Origin: Anthropogastromicrobium sp963652495
GTDB taxonomy: Bacteria; Bacillota; Clostridia; Lachnospirales; Lachnospiraceae
Reading direction: 5' to 3'
Assembly (NCBI GenBank): GCA_963652495.1
Contig: CAVJTU010000007.1
Location: 4,771 to 68,770 of the forward strand
Length of the DNA stretch: 64,000 nucleotides
Shown here: positions 51,268-60,151 of the stretch, one piece after another
How the letters are laid out: every line of letters starts with the position of its first letter
How positions within the stretch are numbered: the first letter of the stretch is position 1
The notes under the pieces: model-generated
What the model was told of the DNA's origin: nothing
Databases searched by the model: none
The model's input: the letters and a program-made list of their open reading frames with translations, nothing else
Made by a program: the position numbers and the translations under genes

Positions 51268-52597
51268 AAATATGAATGAGCAGCAGGCAAGAGAAGAGAT
51301 TCTAAAGCAGGTAGCTGCCTATTGCGATAAATATCACAATACAAAGAAAGAATTTAAGGAAGGCGACCGCATTCCATATGCGTCACGCGTCTATGACAGC
51401 GATGAGATGGTCAATCTGGTAGACAGTTCACTGGAATTCTGGCTGACATCAGGCCGTTATACCGATGAGTTTGAGCGAGAATTTTCCAAATATCTTGGTG
51501 TTCGTTTCTGTTCTCTTGTAAACTCTGGCTCTTCCGCAAATCTAATCGCATTTATGACACTGACGTCCCCGCTTTTAGGTGATCGTCAAGTAAAACGAGG
51601 TGATGAAGTCATCACGGTTGCGGCGGGCTTTCCGACCACGGTAACGCCAGTAATTCAGTACGGAGCCGTGCCGGTATTTGTGGATGTGACCATTCCGCAG
51701 TATAACATTGATGTGACAAAGTTAGAGGATGCACTGTCCGAGAAGACAAAGGCAGTTATGATCGCGCATACGCTTGGCAATCCATTTGATCTGACTGCGG
51801 TAAAAGCGTTTTGTGACCGTCATAATTTGTGGCTGGTTGAGGATAACTGTGATGCACTTGGCTCTGTCTATGAGATTGACGGCAAGGAAAAGCTGACGGG
51901 AACGATCGGTGATATCGGAACGTCCAGCTTTTATCCGCCGCACCACATGACGATGGGCGAGGGCGGTGCTGTCTATACCGATAATCCGCTGCTGCACCGC
52001 ATCGTGCGTTCCTTCCGCGACTGGGGACGCGACTGCATCTGTCCTCCGGGACGCGACAATTTCTGCGGTCATCGTTTTGATAAGCAATATGGACAGCTTC
52101 CGGCAGGCTACGATCACAAATATGTATACTCTCATTTCGGTTATAATTTAAAGGCAACCGATATGCAGGCAGCAGTCGGCTGCGCACAGCTAAAGAAGTT
52201 TCCGTCCTTTGTGGAGAAGAGACGTCACAACTTCTCTTATTTAAAAGAACTTCTTTCGGATTGCACCGATAAATTGATTCTGCCTGAGGCGGCAGCGCAT
52301 TCCAATCCGAGCTGGTTTGGTTTCCTTATGACCTGCAAGGACGGCGTTGACCGCACCAAGGTTGTCAACTATATCGAATCACACGGCGTTCAGACACGTA
52401 TGCTGTTCTCTGGAAATCTGATCAAGCATCCGTGTTTTGATGCGATTCGCGGAACCGATGCATACCGCGTAGTCGGCGGACTCACACAGACCGACCGTAT
52501 CATGACATCCACCTTCTGGGTCGGTGTTTATCCGGGCATGACGGATGAGAAAATCGCATATATGGCAAAGGTTATTTACGAAGCCTTGGAGGTATAA
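51260..52597 (+). CDS. rfbH: CDP-4-keto-6-deoxyglucose 3-dehydratase (E1)
   Basis: 445 aa, aminotransferase fold using PMP and a [2Fe-2S] cluster. The usual Schiff-base Lys is replaced by His in SFYPPHHMTMGEGGAV, the hallmark of E1. Cluster ligands appear as C-I-C-x7-C (near residue 255) with another Cys about 60 residues before (EDNCDALG). E1 removes the C3 hydroxyl together with a reductase E3 (DdhD). No E3 gene is in the window. Translation is coupled to rfbG by overlap. Confidence 0.95.
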   Translation: MFENMNEQQAREEILKQVAAYCDKYHNTKKEFKEGDRIPYASRVYDSDEMVNLVDSSLEFWLTSGRYTDEFEREFSKYLGVRFCSLVNSGSSANLIAFMTLTSPLLGDRQVKRGDEVITVAAGFPTTVTPVIQYGAVPVFVDVTIPQYNIDVTKLEDALSEKTKAVMIAHTLGNPFDLTAVKAFCDRHNLWLVEDNCDALGSVYEIDGKEKLTGTIGDIGTSSFYPPHHMTMGEGGAVYTDNPLLHRIVRSFRDWGRDCICPPGRDNFCGHRFDKQYGQLPAGYDHKYVYSHFGYNLKATDMQAAVGCAQLKKFPSFVEKRRHNFSYLKELLSDCTDKLILPEAAAHSNPSWFGFLMTCKDGVDRTKVVNYIESHGVQTRMLFSGNLIKHPCFDAIRGTDAYRVVGGLTQTDRIMTSTFWVGVYPGMTDEKIAYMAKVIYEALEV

Positions 52598-52600
52598 TTT

Positions 52601-54451
52601 ATGAGAATGAAGGTATCCAATTATATTGCGAAGCTGCTTGTTCAAAATGGGATTACAGACGTATTTATGATCACCGGAGGTGGTGCGATGCACCTTGACG
52701 ACGGACTTGGTCACGAGCCGGGACTTCACTGTGTATACAATCATCACGAGCAGGCATGTGCCATTGCAGCCGAGAGTTATGCCAGAATCCATAACCGCAT
52801 CGCAGCTGTCTGCGTTACAACGGGACCGGGTGGAACAAATGCGATCACAGGAGTTGTCGGTGGCTGGCTCGATTCCATTCCGATGCTTGTCATTTCCGGT
52901 CAGGTGCGATATGACGTGACTGCCAGAAGCACCGGACTTGGCATCCGTGCATTTGGTGATCAGGAATATGATATTTGTAAGAGTGTAGAGCCGATGACAA
53001 AGTATTGCGAGATGGTGACGGATCCAAAGCGCATCCGCTACGTGGTTGAGAAGGCACTTTATCTGGCACAGACAGGAAGACCGGGGCCGTGTTGGCTGGA
53101 CATTCCGTTAAATGTGCAGGGCGCGATAGTTGAGACAGATGAGTTAGAGGGCTATGATCCGTCAAAAGAGGATTTGATCAAAGTTCCATCTGTCACCGAT
53201 GAGCAGATAGATGCCATTATCAAGAAGGTTCGCGAAGCAAAACGTCCGGTATTCAATGCCGGAAATGGAATCCGCATCGCAGGTGCATTTGATGTATTCC
53301 ACCGTGTAGTAGAAAAGCTTGGCATTCCGGTTGTGACCGGATGGAACAGCATTGATCTGATGGAGGACGAGCATCCGCTTTACACGGGACGCGCCGGGAA
53401 CATGGGCGACCGTGCCGGAAATTTTGCCGTACAAAACAGTGATTTGCTTTTGTCCATCGGAAGCCGCTTAAGCATCCGTCAGGTCAACTACGATTGGCCA
53501 GCATGGGCAAAACATGCCTTTGTCATTATGAATGACATTGATGCGGAGGAGTTAAAGAAGCCGTCTCTTCATGTGGAAATGCCCGTATGGGCAGATGCAA
53601 AAGAACTGCTTGAAAAGCTTGACAAGCGATTGGACGAGCTGCTTGCAGATGGCGAGACTCTTTTTAAGGGCGATGAGTGGAGACAGGTTTGTAAAGATTG
53701 GAAGAAAGATTATCCGGTTGTACAGCCAAAGCACTATGAGCAGAAAACTCCGGCAAATGTGTATGCTTTTATTAAGGAAGAGAGCCGCCGCTTAAACGAG
53801 GGCCAGATTACCGTTGTCGGAAATGGTTCTGCGTGTGTCGTTGGCGGTCACGGCTATGTCATCAAGAAGGGACAGCGCTTCATCACAAACTCTGCGATCG
53901 CATCCATGGGCTATGACCTTCCGGCAGCGATCGGTGCGTGCGTGGCAAACGAGCGCTATTGCAAGGAGACAGGCGAGACCGAGCAGGATATCATCTGCGT
54001 CACCGGAGACGGCAGCATTCAGATGAATCTTCAGGAGTTGCAGACAATCATTCATCATCAGTATCCCATCAAAATTTTTTTGATCAACAATGGTGGTTAT
54101 CATTCCATCCGTCAGACACAGAACAATTACTTTGGCAAGCCGCTTATCGGTATCGGAACAGACAGCGGAGATCTTAGTTTTCCGGATATGGCAAAACTGG
54201 CACCTGCCTATGGCTTTCCGTTTATTCGTATCGAGAGTAATGATGCGCTCGGTGAGGGAATCGAAAAGACACTTGCCATCAAGGGACCGGTGATCTGTGA
54301 AGTCATGGTAGATATGGAGCAGAAGTTTGAGCCAAAGGCTGCGTCAAAGCCGATGCCAGATGGCAGCATGGTTTCTGCACCGCTCGAAGATTTGGCACCA
54401 TTCCTTCCGGAAGAGGAACTAAAAAAGAATATGCGCTGGTCGGAGGAGTAG
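52601..54451 (+). CDS. ThDP-dependent acetolactate synthase-like enzyme, YerE-type
   Basis: 616 aa. Pyr-domain Glu in NHHEQACAIAAESYAR (Glu50), central domain with VVTGWNSIDLM, and the ThDP/Mg motif CVTGDGSIQMNLQELQTI near 465 ending in NNGGYHS. Directly behind rfbF-G-H, the natural comparison is YerE of Yersinia yersiniose synthesis, which adds a two-carbon acetyl branch from pyruvate to C3 of CDP-4-keto-3,6-dideoxyglucose. That substrate is inferred from context. An ordinary acetolactate synthase is unlikely without an ilvN partner. Start after TTGGAGG. Confidence 0.75.
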   Translation: MRMKVSNYIAKLLVQNGITDVFMITGGGAMHLDDGLGHEPGLHCVYNHHEQACAIAAESYARIHNRIAAVCVTTGPGGTNAITGVVGGWLDSIPMLVISGQVRYDVTARSTGLGIRAFGDQEYDICKSVEPMTKYCEMVTDPKRIRYVVEKALYLAQTGRPGPCWLDIPLNVQGAIVETDELEGYDPSKEDLIKVPSVTDEQIDAIIKKVREAKRPVFNAGNGIRIAGAFDVFHRVVEKLGIPVVTGWNSIDLMEDEHPLYTGRAGNMGDRAGNFAVQNSDLLLSIGSRLSIRQVNYDWPAWAKHAFVIMNDIDAEELKKPSLHVEMPVWADAKELLEKLDKRLDELLADGETLFKGDEWRQVCKDWKKDYPVVQPKHYEQKTPANVYAFIKEESRRLNEGQITVVGNGSACVVGGHGYVIKKGQRFITNSAIASMGYDLPAAIGACVANERYCKETGETEQDIICVTGDGSIQMNLQELQTIIHHQYPIKIFLINNGGYHSIRQTQNNYFGKPLIGIGTDSGDLSFPDMAKLAPAYGFPFIRIESNDALGEGIEKTLAIKGPVICEVMVDMEQKFEPKAASKPMPDGSMVSAPLEDLAPFLPEEELKKNMRWSEE

Positions 54452-54452
54452 T

Positions 54453-55442
54453 ATGCGTGTAATCGTAACAGGAGCGACAAGCTTCATCGGAAGCCATGCC
54501 GTACAGGAGCTTGTCAGCCAGGGCTTTGAAGTCTGCGCACTGATCCGGCCAAACTCGGCAGGCCGTAAAAAATTAGAGAAGATGATTTTGCAGAAAGAAC
54601 GGCTTGAGATTATTGAGTGTGAGTTAAGCAAACTCAAAGAACTGGCGATGAGTGCTAAGAAAAATGGGCAGGTCAGTCAAAATGGTCAAACCAGTCAGCT
54701 TAGTCCAATCGGACAGAAATGGGCGCATGATCTGGGAAGGGCCGATTACTGGCTGCATCTTGGCTGGGACGGCTCAGGAAGTGATAACCGAAAGCTTTCG
54801 GATGTACAGTCAATGAATGCCGTCTATGCGCTTGATGCACTTGAGGCGGCAGCGGTCTCCCACTGTAAACGTTTCCTTTTCTGTGGCTCTCAGGCAGAAT
54901 ATGGTGTGCGAAATACAACGATGCGTGAGACAGATATGCTGCATCCTCTTTCTGAATATGGAAAGGCAAAAGCAAAAGTAGGAGAGTTTGCGCCTGTGCG
55001 TGCAAAAGAGTTAGGAATTACGTACATTCATACGCGTGTCTTTTCTGTATATGGACCGGGCGACCATCCGTGGTCACTCGTTGCCAGTGCGATTCGCACC
55101 TTTCAGGAGAACGGTACGATGGAGTTTGGTGCGTGTACACAGCTGTGGAATTATCTTTATATCACCGACGCGATTCGCGCGCTTATGCTGCTTTTGACAG
55201 GTGATGCACCGGCAGGTGTATATAATGTAGCCGGGGAGGACACGAGACCGCTTCGCGAATACATCGAGGCGATTCATGCGTTGTGCGGCGGACATGGTAT
55301 CTGTCAATATGGTAAACGGCCGCCGAATGCGGAGGGTGTGACGTCGCTTGATCCGGACATTACGAAGCTAAAAGAGGCGACAGGATTTCATCAGGAGATT
55401 TCTTTCGAGCAGGGAATCCAAATGATGATAGTTCACAGGTAA
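54453..55442 (+). CDS. NAD-dependent epimerase/dehydratase (SDR) of the CDP-sugar pathway
   Basis: 329 aa. N-terminal VIVTGATSFIGSHAVQEL, substrate Ser-x-Ala region in LFCGSQAEYG, Tyr-x3-Lys in YGKAKAK, VYGPGDHPWSLV. Resembles CDP-sugar 4-ketoreductases such as abequose synthase or YerF. It would reduce the 4-keto group after the branch is added, which is inferred. A Gln/Ser/Gly-rich insert near residues 70-90 is unusual for the fold. Starts 1 bp after the ThDP gene. Confidence 0.75.
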   Translation: MRVIVTGATSFIGSHAVQELVSQGFEVCALIRPNSAGRKKLEKMILQKERLEIIECELSKLKELAMSAKKNGQVSQNGQTSQLSPIGQKWAHDLGRADYWLHLGWDGSGSDNRKLSDVQSMNAVYALDALEAAAVSHCKRFLFCGSQAEYGVRNTTMRETDMLHPLSEYGKAKAKVGEFAPVRAKELGITYIHTRVFSVYGPGDHPWSLVASAIRTFQENGTMEFGACTQLWNYLYITDAIRALMLLLTGDAPAGVYNVAGEDTRPLREYIEAIHALCGGHGICQYGKRPPNAEGVTSLDPDITKLKEATGFHQEISFEQGIQMMIVHR

Positions 55443-55483
55443 GGTTGCAAGGGCGGTTTCTCTTGCCGCCGATTTAAATGCTG

Positions 55484-55497
55484 ACGTGAACAGTAAC
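55484..55497 (-). repeat. Single end of the GTTACTGTTCACG element
   Basis: Inverted match to the left end of the 44.1-kb element, next to a small GGGCGG / CCGCC hairpin at 55450-55472. Possibly a remnant. Confidence 0.4.
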
Positions 55498-55535
55498 ATT
55501 AAGCAGCGGTGATTTTAGGAAGGGCATGTAAAAAT

Positions 55536-56702
55536 ATGGGAAATTGTATTTCATGCAAGGCATCTCTGGCAGGAACCGAGATCATTGCATTTGACAATAT
55601 GCCGGCAGCAGCACAGCACATGCCGGATGAAGAACAGGTAAAAAATGACAGAGGAATCCATCTGCCGTTATGCCAATGTAAGAAGTGCGGCTTGATTCAG
55701 TTTGACTGCGAGCCGGTAGCATATTATCGCGATGTCATCCGTGCAGGAGGTTATTCCACTACCATGGTGGAACTGCGCCGCCGTCAATATCAGGAGTTTA
55801 TTGGACGCTATCACCTTGAAGGAAAGAAAATCATCGAGGCTGGCTGTGGCAGAGGCGAGTTTCTTCGCGTGTTACAGGAGTTTCCGGTAAAAGGATATGG
55901 CATTGAACACGATTCTGAGCTGGCACAGATCGCAAGAGATGGCGGATTAGCTGTTATGGATGGTTTTACAGAATACCCAGACCAACAGCTTGCAAATGGC
56001 TCGTTTGATGCATTTTTATCCTTTAATTTTTTGGAGCATCAGCCATCTCCGGATGTGATGCTGACCTGTCTGTACAATAACTTGACAGAGGACGGTGTGG
56101 GTCTGATTACGGTACCAAGTTTTGAGTACATCACCGATCACAACACCTATTATGAGCTGATTCACGATCATTTAGCATACTATACGTTTGATTCACTGAC
56201 CTATCTGCTCAATCAGAATGGCTTTGTCGTGGAGAGCAAGGAGATGATCAACCGCGATACGCTCTCCGTGATGGTGCGAAAGAGCAAAGATCTGATTTCA
56301 CCGGTATCCTCATGGAAGGATTTTACACCGGAAATTACCGCTCTCGGTGACAGCTTACGCAGCATTCGTGCACAGATGGAGAATCTTTCAAAAGAATTAG
56401 AAGGAAAACATCTGGCAATATGGGGTGCAAGCCATCAGGGCTTTACACTTGCGGCAACGACTTGTCTGGGCGAAAAAGCAGAGTATATCATTGATTCTGC
56501 ACCATTTAAGCATGGAAAATATGCTCCGGCATCGCATCTTTTGATCGTATCGCCAGAAACAGCACTGAAGAATCCGCCAGATGCGATTTTAATCGCAGCG
56601 CCAGGTTACACCGATGAGATTGCAAGTGTAATTCGCGTTCGTTTCCCAGAGACGGTGCGTATCTTCGCAATCCGCAGTAATCAGATTGAAGAAATTTTAT
56701 AA
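55536..56702 (+). CDS. TylC3-like sugar C-methyltransferase
   Basis: 388 aa. N-terminal zinc-binding part with CISC and CQCKKCG, central SAM-binding domain with IIEAGCGRGEFLRVL near 105 and FNFLEHQPSPD, C-terminal domain with LAIWGASHQGFTLAA. This three-part build is that of the TylC3 family, which methylates C3 of NDP-4-keto-deoxysugars using SAM. Its place beside a YerE-like enzyme raises the question which branch is made. The start codon is followed by MGNCISC; an upstream GTG is in frame. Confidence 0.78.
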   Translation: MGNCISCKASLAGTEIIAFDNMPAAAQHMPDEEQVKNDRGIHLPLCQCKKCGLIQFDCEPVAYYRDVIRAGGYSTTMVELRRRQYQEFIGRYHLEGKKIIEAGCGRGEFLRVLQEFPVKGYGIEHDSELAQIARDGGLAVMDGFTEYPDQQLANGSFDAFLSFNFLEHQPSPDVMLTCLYNNLTEDGVGLITVPSFEYITDHNTYYELIHDHLAYYTFDSLTYLLNQNGFVVESKEMINRDTLSVMVRKSKDLISPVSSWKDFTPEITALGDSLRSIRAQMENLSKELEGKHLAIWGASHQGFTLAATTCLGEKAEYIIDSAPFKHGKYAPASHLLIVSPETALKNPPDAILIAAPGYTDEIASVIRVRFPETVRIFAIRSNQIEEIL

Positions 56703-56712
56703 TTTGGACGAG

Positions 56713-56791
56713 CTTCGGGAGCAGACATCTACAAAAGCAATGCCGTAAAGCGAAGCGATCAGGCTTGCGTTGTAGATTGTCTGTCGAGAAG
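56713..56791 (-). repeat. 79-bp dispersed palindromic repeat, copy 2
   Basis: Inverted copy of 1071-1149, same length, about six differences concentrated in the right inner arm. Lies in the 117-bp gap between the methyltransferase and dehydrogenase genes. Confidence 0.85.
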
Positions 56792-56819
56792 CTTTTAGAG
56801 AAAGGCATGGTTATCATAT

Positions 56820-57881
56820 ATGAAGGCATTTGTATTAAGAGAGCCGGGTGTTGTCGGCTATGAGCAGGTTCCAGAGCCAGTGCTGACTCCATATGGAGCC
56901 ATCTTAAAGCCGGTCGCTGTCGCACCTTGCTCATCGGATGTCCACACCGTTTTCGGCGGTGGCTCCAGAAAGGCACCGAATCTGGTACTTGGTCATGAGT
57001 GTGTGGCACGTGTGCTGGAGGTTGGCGAGTATGTGAACGATTTTGTGCCGGGCGAGCTGGTCGCGGTACCGGCCATCACACCGGATTGGCGTGCAAAGAG
57101 CATTCAGGAGCATAATTTTAAACATGCCTCTGCACCGTTTTCCGGCCATCAGCTCGGACGTAGCCAACCGGGTGTCTTTGCCGAGCGTTTCCTGATTCCA
57201 GATGCGGATACGACACTGGCAAAGATTCCAGAGGGTGTCAGCTTAGAGCAGGCATTGATGTGTGTGGATGTTGTGACAACAGGCTTTACCGGTGCGCAGA
57301 ATGCAAATATCAAATTCGGTGATACTGTTGTTGTCATGGGAATCGGACCGATCGGTCTGATGGCAGTAGCAGGAGCCGCACACTTAGGAGCCGCAAGGAT
57401 TCTTGCTGTCGGCAGCAGACCGCTCTGCGTTAAGACTGCTTACGAGTTTGGCGCAACCGAAGTATTAAGCTACAAGAATGGCGATATTGTAGGGCAGGTG
57501 ATGGAGCGCACAGATGGCGTTGGCGCCGACAGTGTAATCATCTGCGGTGGAAACGATGAGGTATTCGCACAGGCAATCGACATGGTGCGCTACGGCATCG
57601 GAACCGTCTCCAACGTCAACTACTTTGGCGGAACCGGAAATCTGCCATTTCCGAAATTCTCCGGTGGACGCGGCATGGCAGGAAAAACCATCCGCACCGA
57701 GCTGGCAGAGGGTGGACGTGCCCGCATTGAGCGTATGCTTGCCATGGTACAGTACGGCAGAATCCATCCAGAGAAGCTCGTCACCCATCACCTTCATGGA
57801 CTCGATCAGGTCGAGGAGGCGCTGTATCTGATGCGCGACAAGCCTGCTGACCTAATAAAAGTGATGGTTACTATGGAATAA
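56820..57881 (+). CDS. NADP-dependent secondary alcohol dehydrogenase-like (CbADH/TbADH type)
   Basis: 353 aa zinc MDR. Residues line up exactly with Clostridium beijerinckii ADH: Cys37, His59, Glu60 and Asp150 as zinc ligands, Ser39 and His42, and the NADP pocket Gly198-Ser199-Arg200 with Tyr218. Other matches are APCSSDVHTVF, ITPDWRAKSIQ and DKPADLIKV. The structural zinc lobe is absent, as in that tetrameric group. It normally reduces acetone or acetaldehyde. Inside a branched-sugar locus it might instead reduce the acetyl side chain, which is speculation. Flanked by repeat elements, so it may be a separate insertion. Confidence 0.85.
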   Translation: MKAFVLREPGVVGYEQVPEPVLTPYGAILKPVAVAPCSSDVHTVFGGGSRKAPNLVLGHECVARVLEVGEYVNDFVPGELVAVPAITPDWRAKSIQEHNFKHASAPFSGHQLGRSQPGVFAERFLIPDADTTLAKIPEGVSLEQALMCVDVVTTGFTGAQNANIKFGDTVVVMGIGPIGLMAVAGAAHLGAARILAVGSRPLCVKTAYEFGATEVLSYKNGDIVGQVMERTDGVGADSVIICGGNDEVFAQAIDMVRYGIGTVSNVNYFGGTGNLPFPKFSGGRGMAGKTIRTELAEGGRARIERMLAMVQYGRIHPEKLVTHHLHGLDQVEEALYLMRDKPADLIKVMVTME

Positions 57882-57886
57882 AAATT

Positions 57887-58025
57887 GTTCACGGGGCACG
57901 AAAAGTTAGGGAAGCCCCGAGGCGAATGTGCTTTACGGTACGGGCGGTTTTGCGAAGGACGTCCTGTGAACATAAAAAAGTCACTTCGCCGAGTGGGCGT
58001 TTCGTGAAGATAGATTCCCGTGAAC
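57887..58025. repeat. Palindromic element bounded by GTTCACGG / CCGTGAAC
   Basis: About 139 bp between the dehydrogenase and GT2 genes. Outer arms GTTCACGG..GCACGAAA and TTTCGTG..CCCGTGAAC; inside, GGACGTCCTGTGAAC adds a third copy of the end motif. Likely the same family as 44074, although the middle differs. Confidence 0.6.
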
Positions 58026-58100
58026 AGCAAAAAAGAAAGTAAAAGAAAGCGAAAAGCAAAAGAAAGCAAAAAGCGAAAAGAAAGATTAGAAGGCACATTC

Positions 58101-59126
58101 ATGAAAACAATCAGTATTGTAGTGCCCTGTTACAACGAAGAGGAGAATGTTCAGGCGATGGCCGATGCGCTTCGCGAGACATTCAAAAAGGAACTTCCGG
58201 CCTACCGCTACGAAATCCTTTTTATCGACAACGATTCAAAAGACAGGACAAGAGACATTATCCGAAAACTCTGCGCAGAGGATAAGGGAATCAAGGGAAT
58301 TTTTAATGCGAAAAATTTTGGACAGTTCAACTCACCTTACTATGCCATGCTCCAGACAACAGGAGATGCCACGGTGTTGATGGCTGCCGATTTTCAGGAC
58401 CCGGTCGAGATGATCCCAAAATATGTAAAAGAGTGGGAGAACGGGTACAAAATTGTAATTGGAATCAAAAAGTCCAGCCAGGAAAACAAGATCATGTACT
58501 GGCTTCGCGGCTGTTACTATAAATTGATCAAAAAGCTCTCCGATGTAGAGCAGATCGAGCAGTTTACCGGTTTTGGTCTCTATGATAAGAAGTTTATAAA
58601 TGTCATGAGAGAACTTGACGATCCGACACCATTCCTTCGAGGCATCGTAGCGGAGCTTGGCTTTAAGCGAAAGGAAATTCCTTACGAGCAGCCAAAGAGA
58701 CGTGCGGGAAAGACAAGCAACAACTTCTATCGCCTGTACGATGCCGCAATGTTAAGCATCACTTCTTATACGAAGGTAGGACTTCGACTGGCAACCTTTA
58801 TCGGTATGACCGTCGGCTGCATCAGCTTGATCGTTGCCATCGTCTATCTGATTTTAAAGCTTCTGTTCTGGGACAACTTCCCGGCAGGTATGGCACCGCT
58901 TTTGATTGTCACATGTCTGCTTGGTTCCATGCAGCTGTTCTTCATCGGTATGATTGGTGAGTATATCATGAGCATCAATGACCGCGTAAAGAAGCGTCCG
59001 CTTGTCGTGGAGGATGAACGTTTGAATTTTACAAAAACGCCTGAGGATGCAGAAACAGCAGAGAAATTTGCAGCTTGCAAGACAGAAAACGAAGTCACAG
59101 ACGGCAAGAGTGCAAAAGAAAAGTGA
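58101..59126 (+). CDS. Family 2 glycosyltransferase, polyprenyl-phosphate type
   Basis: 341 aa. GT-A domain with SIVVPCYNEEENVQ, FIDNDSKDRT and AADFQDPVEM (metal Asp), then two C-terminal membrane spans (about 230-300). This build is that of GtrB/ArnC/YkcC enzymes, which load a sugar onto undecaprenyl phosphate. It may feed the membrane glycosyltransferase at 61422. The last 40 residues are charged and probably flexible. Start at MKTISIVVP. Confidence 0.88.
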   Translation: MKTISIVVPCYNEEENVQAMADALRETFKKELPAYRYEILFIDNDSKDRTRDIIRKLCAEDKGIKGIFNAKNFGQFNSPYYAMLQTTGDATVLMAADFQDPVEMIPKYVKEWENGYKIVIGIKKSSQENKIMYWLRGCYYKLIKKLSDVEQIEQFTGFGLYDKKFINVMRELDDPTPFLRGIVAELGFKRKEIPYEQPKRRAGKTSNNFYRLYDAAMLSITSYTKVGLRLATFIGMTVGCISLIVAIVYLILKLLFWDNFPAGMAPLLIVTCLLGSMQLFFIGMIGEYIMSINDRVKKRPLVVEDERLNFTKTPEDAETAEKFAACKTENEVTDGKSAKEK

Positions 59127-59182
59127 AGAAAGCGGAATGCTGGAAAGACAAATTTTGGACAGCCGAATGAGAGGAATTAAGA

Positions 59183-60151
59183 GTGGAATTTGACAAGACA
59201 ACACAGGATGCGTTAAAGCTCATCCACGAGGGCAATCATATCATCTTTCGTGAGGTAGGGCGCGTCTGTGAGAAGTATCATTTGAATTATTTTTTAGATA
59301 GCGGAAACTTAATCGGTGCAGTGCGTGAAAAATCCGATATCCCGTGGGATGACGACGCAGACATCGCAATGACGAGAAAAGATTTTGAGATATTCCGAAA
59401 GGTTGCGCGCACCGAGCTGAAAGATGGCTTTGCTTATGTGGAGCCGGACGAATTAAATGGTGCATTCTATGATTTTGTGCCGCGCGTTGTCATGCTGGAT
59501 TCAACAATGCGTGAGAATAATGCGGAGCAGAAATATTATGGAAATGGCATTCATAATCACATGCGTACCGATATTTTTATCGTTGATGACGTTTCCGACA
59601 ACATGCTCAAGCATAAGTTTTGCCATGCATTGCTGATTCTTGTATATGGCATGTGCATGGGGCGTCGCTATAAGCTGGATTTATCCGAATACAAGGGCGC
59701 ATCCAAGATCGTGGTTGCGATTCTTTCCGTGATTGGACGGCTATTTCCGGTGAAAACGCTTGTCCATTGGTACGATGCGATCAGCAAGATGGAGCGCGGT
59801 CAGAACAAAAAGTACAAGCGCTGCTATTACAGCAATTGCCTGTTTCCGGATTTAGGAAAAATCTACAAGGCAGAGTGGTTTGATCATGCTGTCGACTTAG
59901 AAGTGGACGGTGAAAAATTCCCGGGGCCGTGCGGCTATCATGAGGCACTTACCATGTTGTATGGCGATTACATGACACCGACACCGGCAGGAGAGCGGGA
60001 ACTTGCGCACTGCGATCCTAAGTTTGTTACCTTATCTTATAAAGAAGATACAAAAAAAGAAAATAAAAAAGAAAACAAAGAGAATAAAGAGAATAAGGGA
60101 AAGAAAACAAACACAAAAGATGCAGGCATAAAGGGAGAAAAGAAGCAATGA
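59183..60151 (+). CDS. LicD family phosphotransferase
   Basis: 322 aa, GTG start after GAGAGGAATTAA. Core motif LDSGNLIGAVREKSDIPWDD followed by DADIAMTRKDFE, typical of LicD nucleotidyl/phosphotransferases that add phosphocholine or sugar-phosphate to surface glycans. A short hydrophobic stretch lies near residue 150. The C-terminal 40 residues are nearly all Lys, Glu and Asn. The stop overlaps the flippase start. No choline genes (licA-C) are in the window, so the donor is unknown. Confidence 0.87.
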   Translation: MEFDKTTQDALKLIHEGNHIIFREVGRVCEKYHLNYFLDSGNLIGAVREKSDIPWDDDADIAMTRKDFEIFRKVARTELKDGFAYVEPDELNGAFYDFVPRVVMLDSTMRENNAEQKYYGNGIHNHMRTDIFIVDDVSDNMLKHKFCHALLILVYGMCMGRRYKLDLSEYKGASKIVVAILSVIGRLFPVKTLVHWYDAISKMERGQNKKYKRCYYSNCLFPDLGKIYKAEWFDHAVDLEVDGEKFPGPCGYHEALTMLYGDYMTPTPAGERELAHCDPKFVTLSYKEDTKKENKKENKENKENKGKKTNTKDAGIKGEKKQ

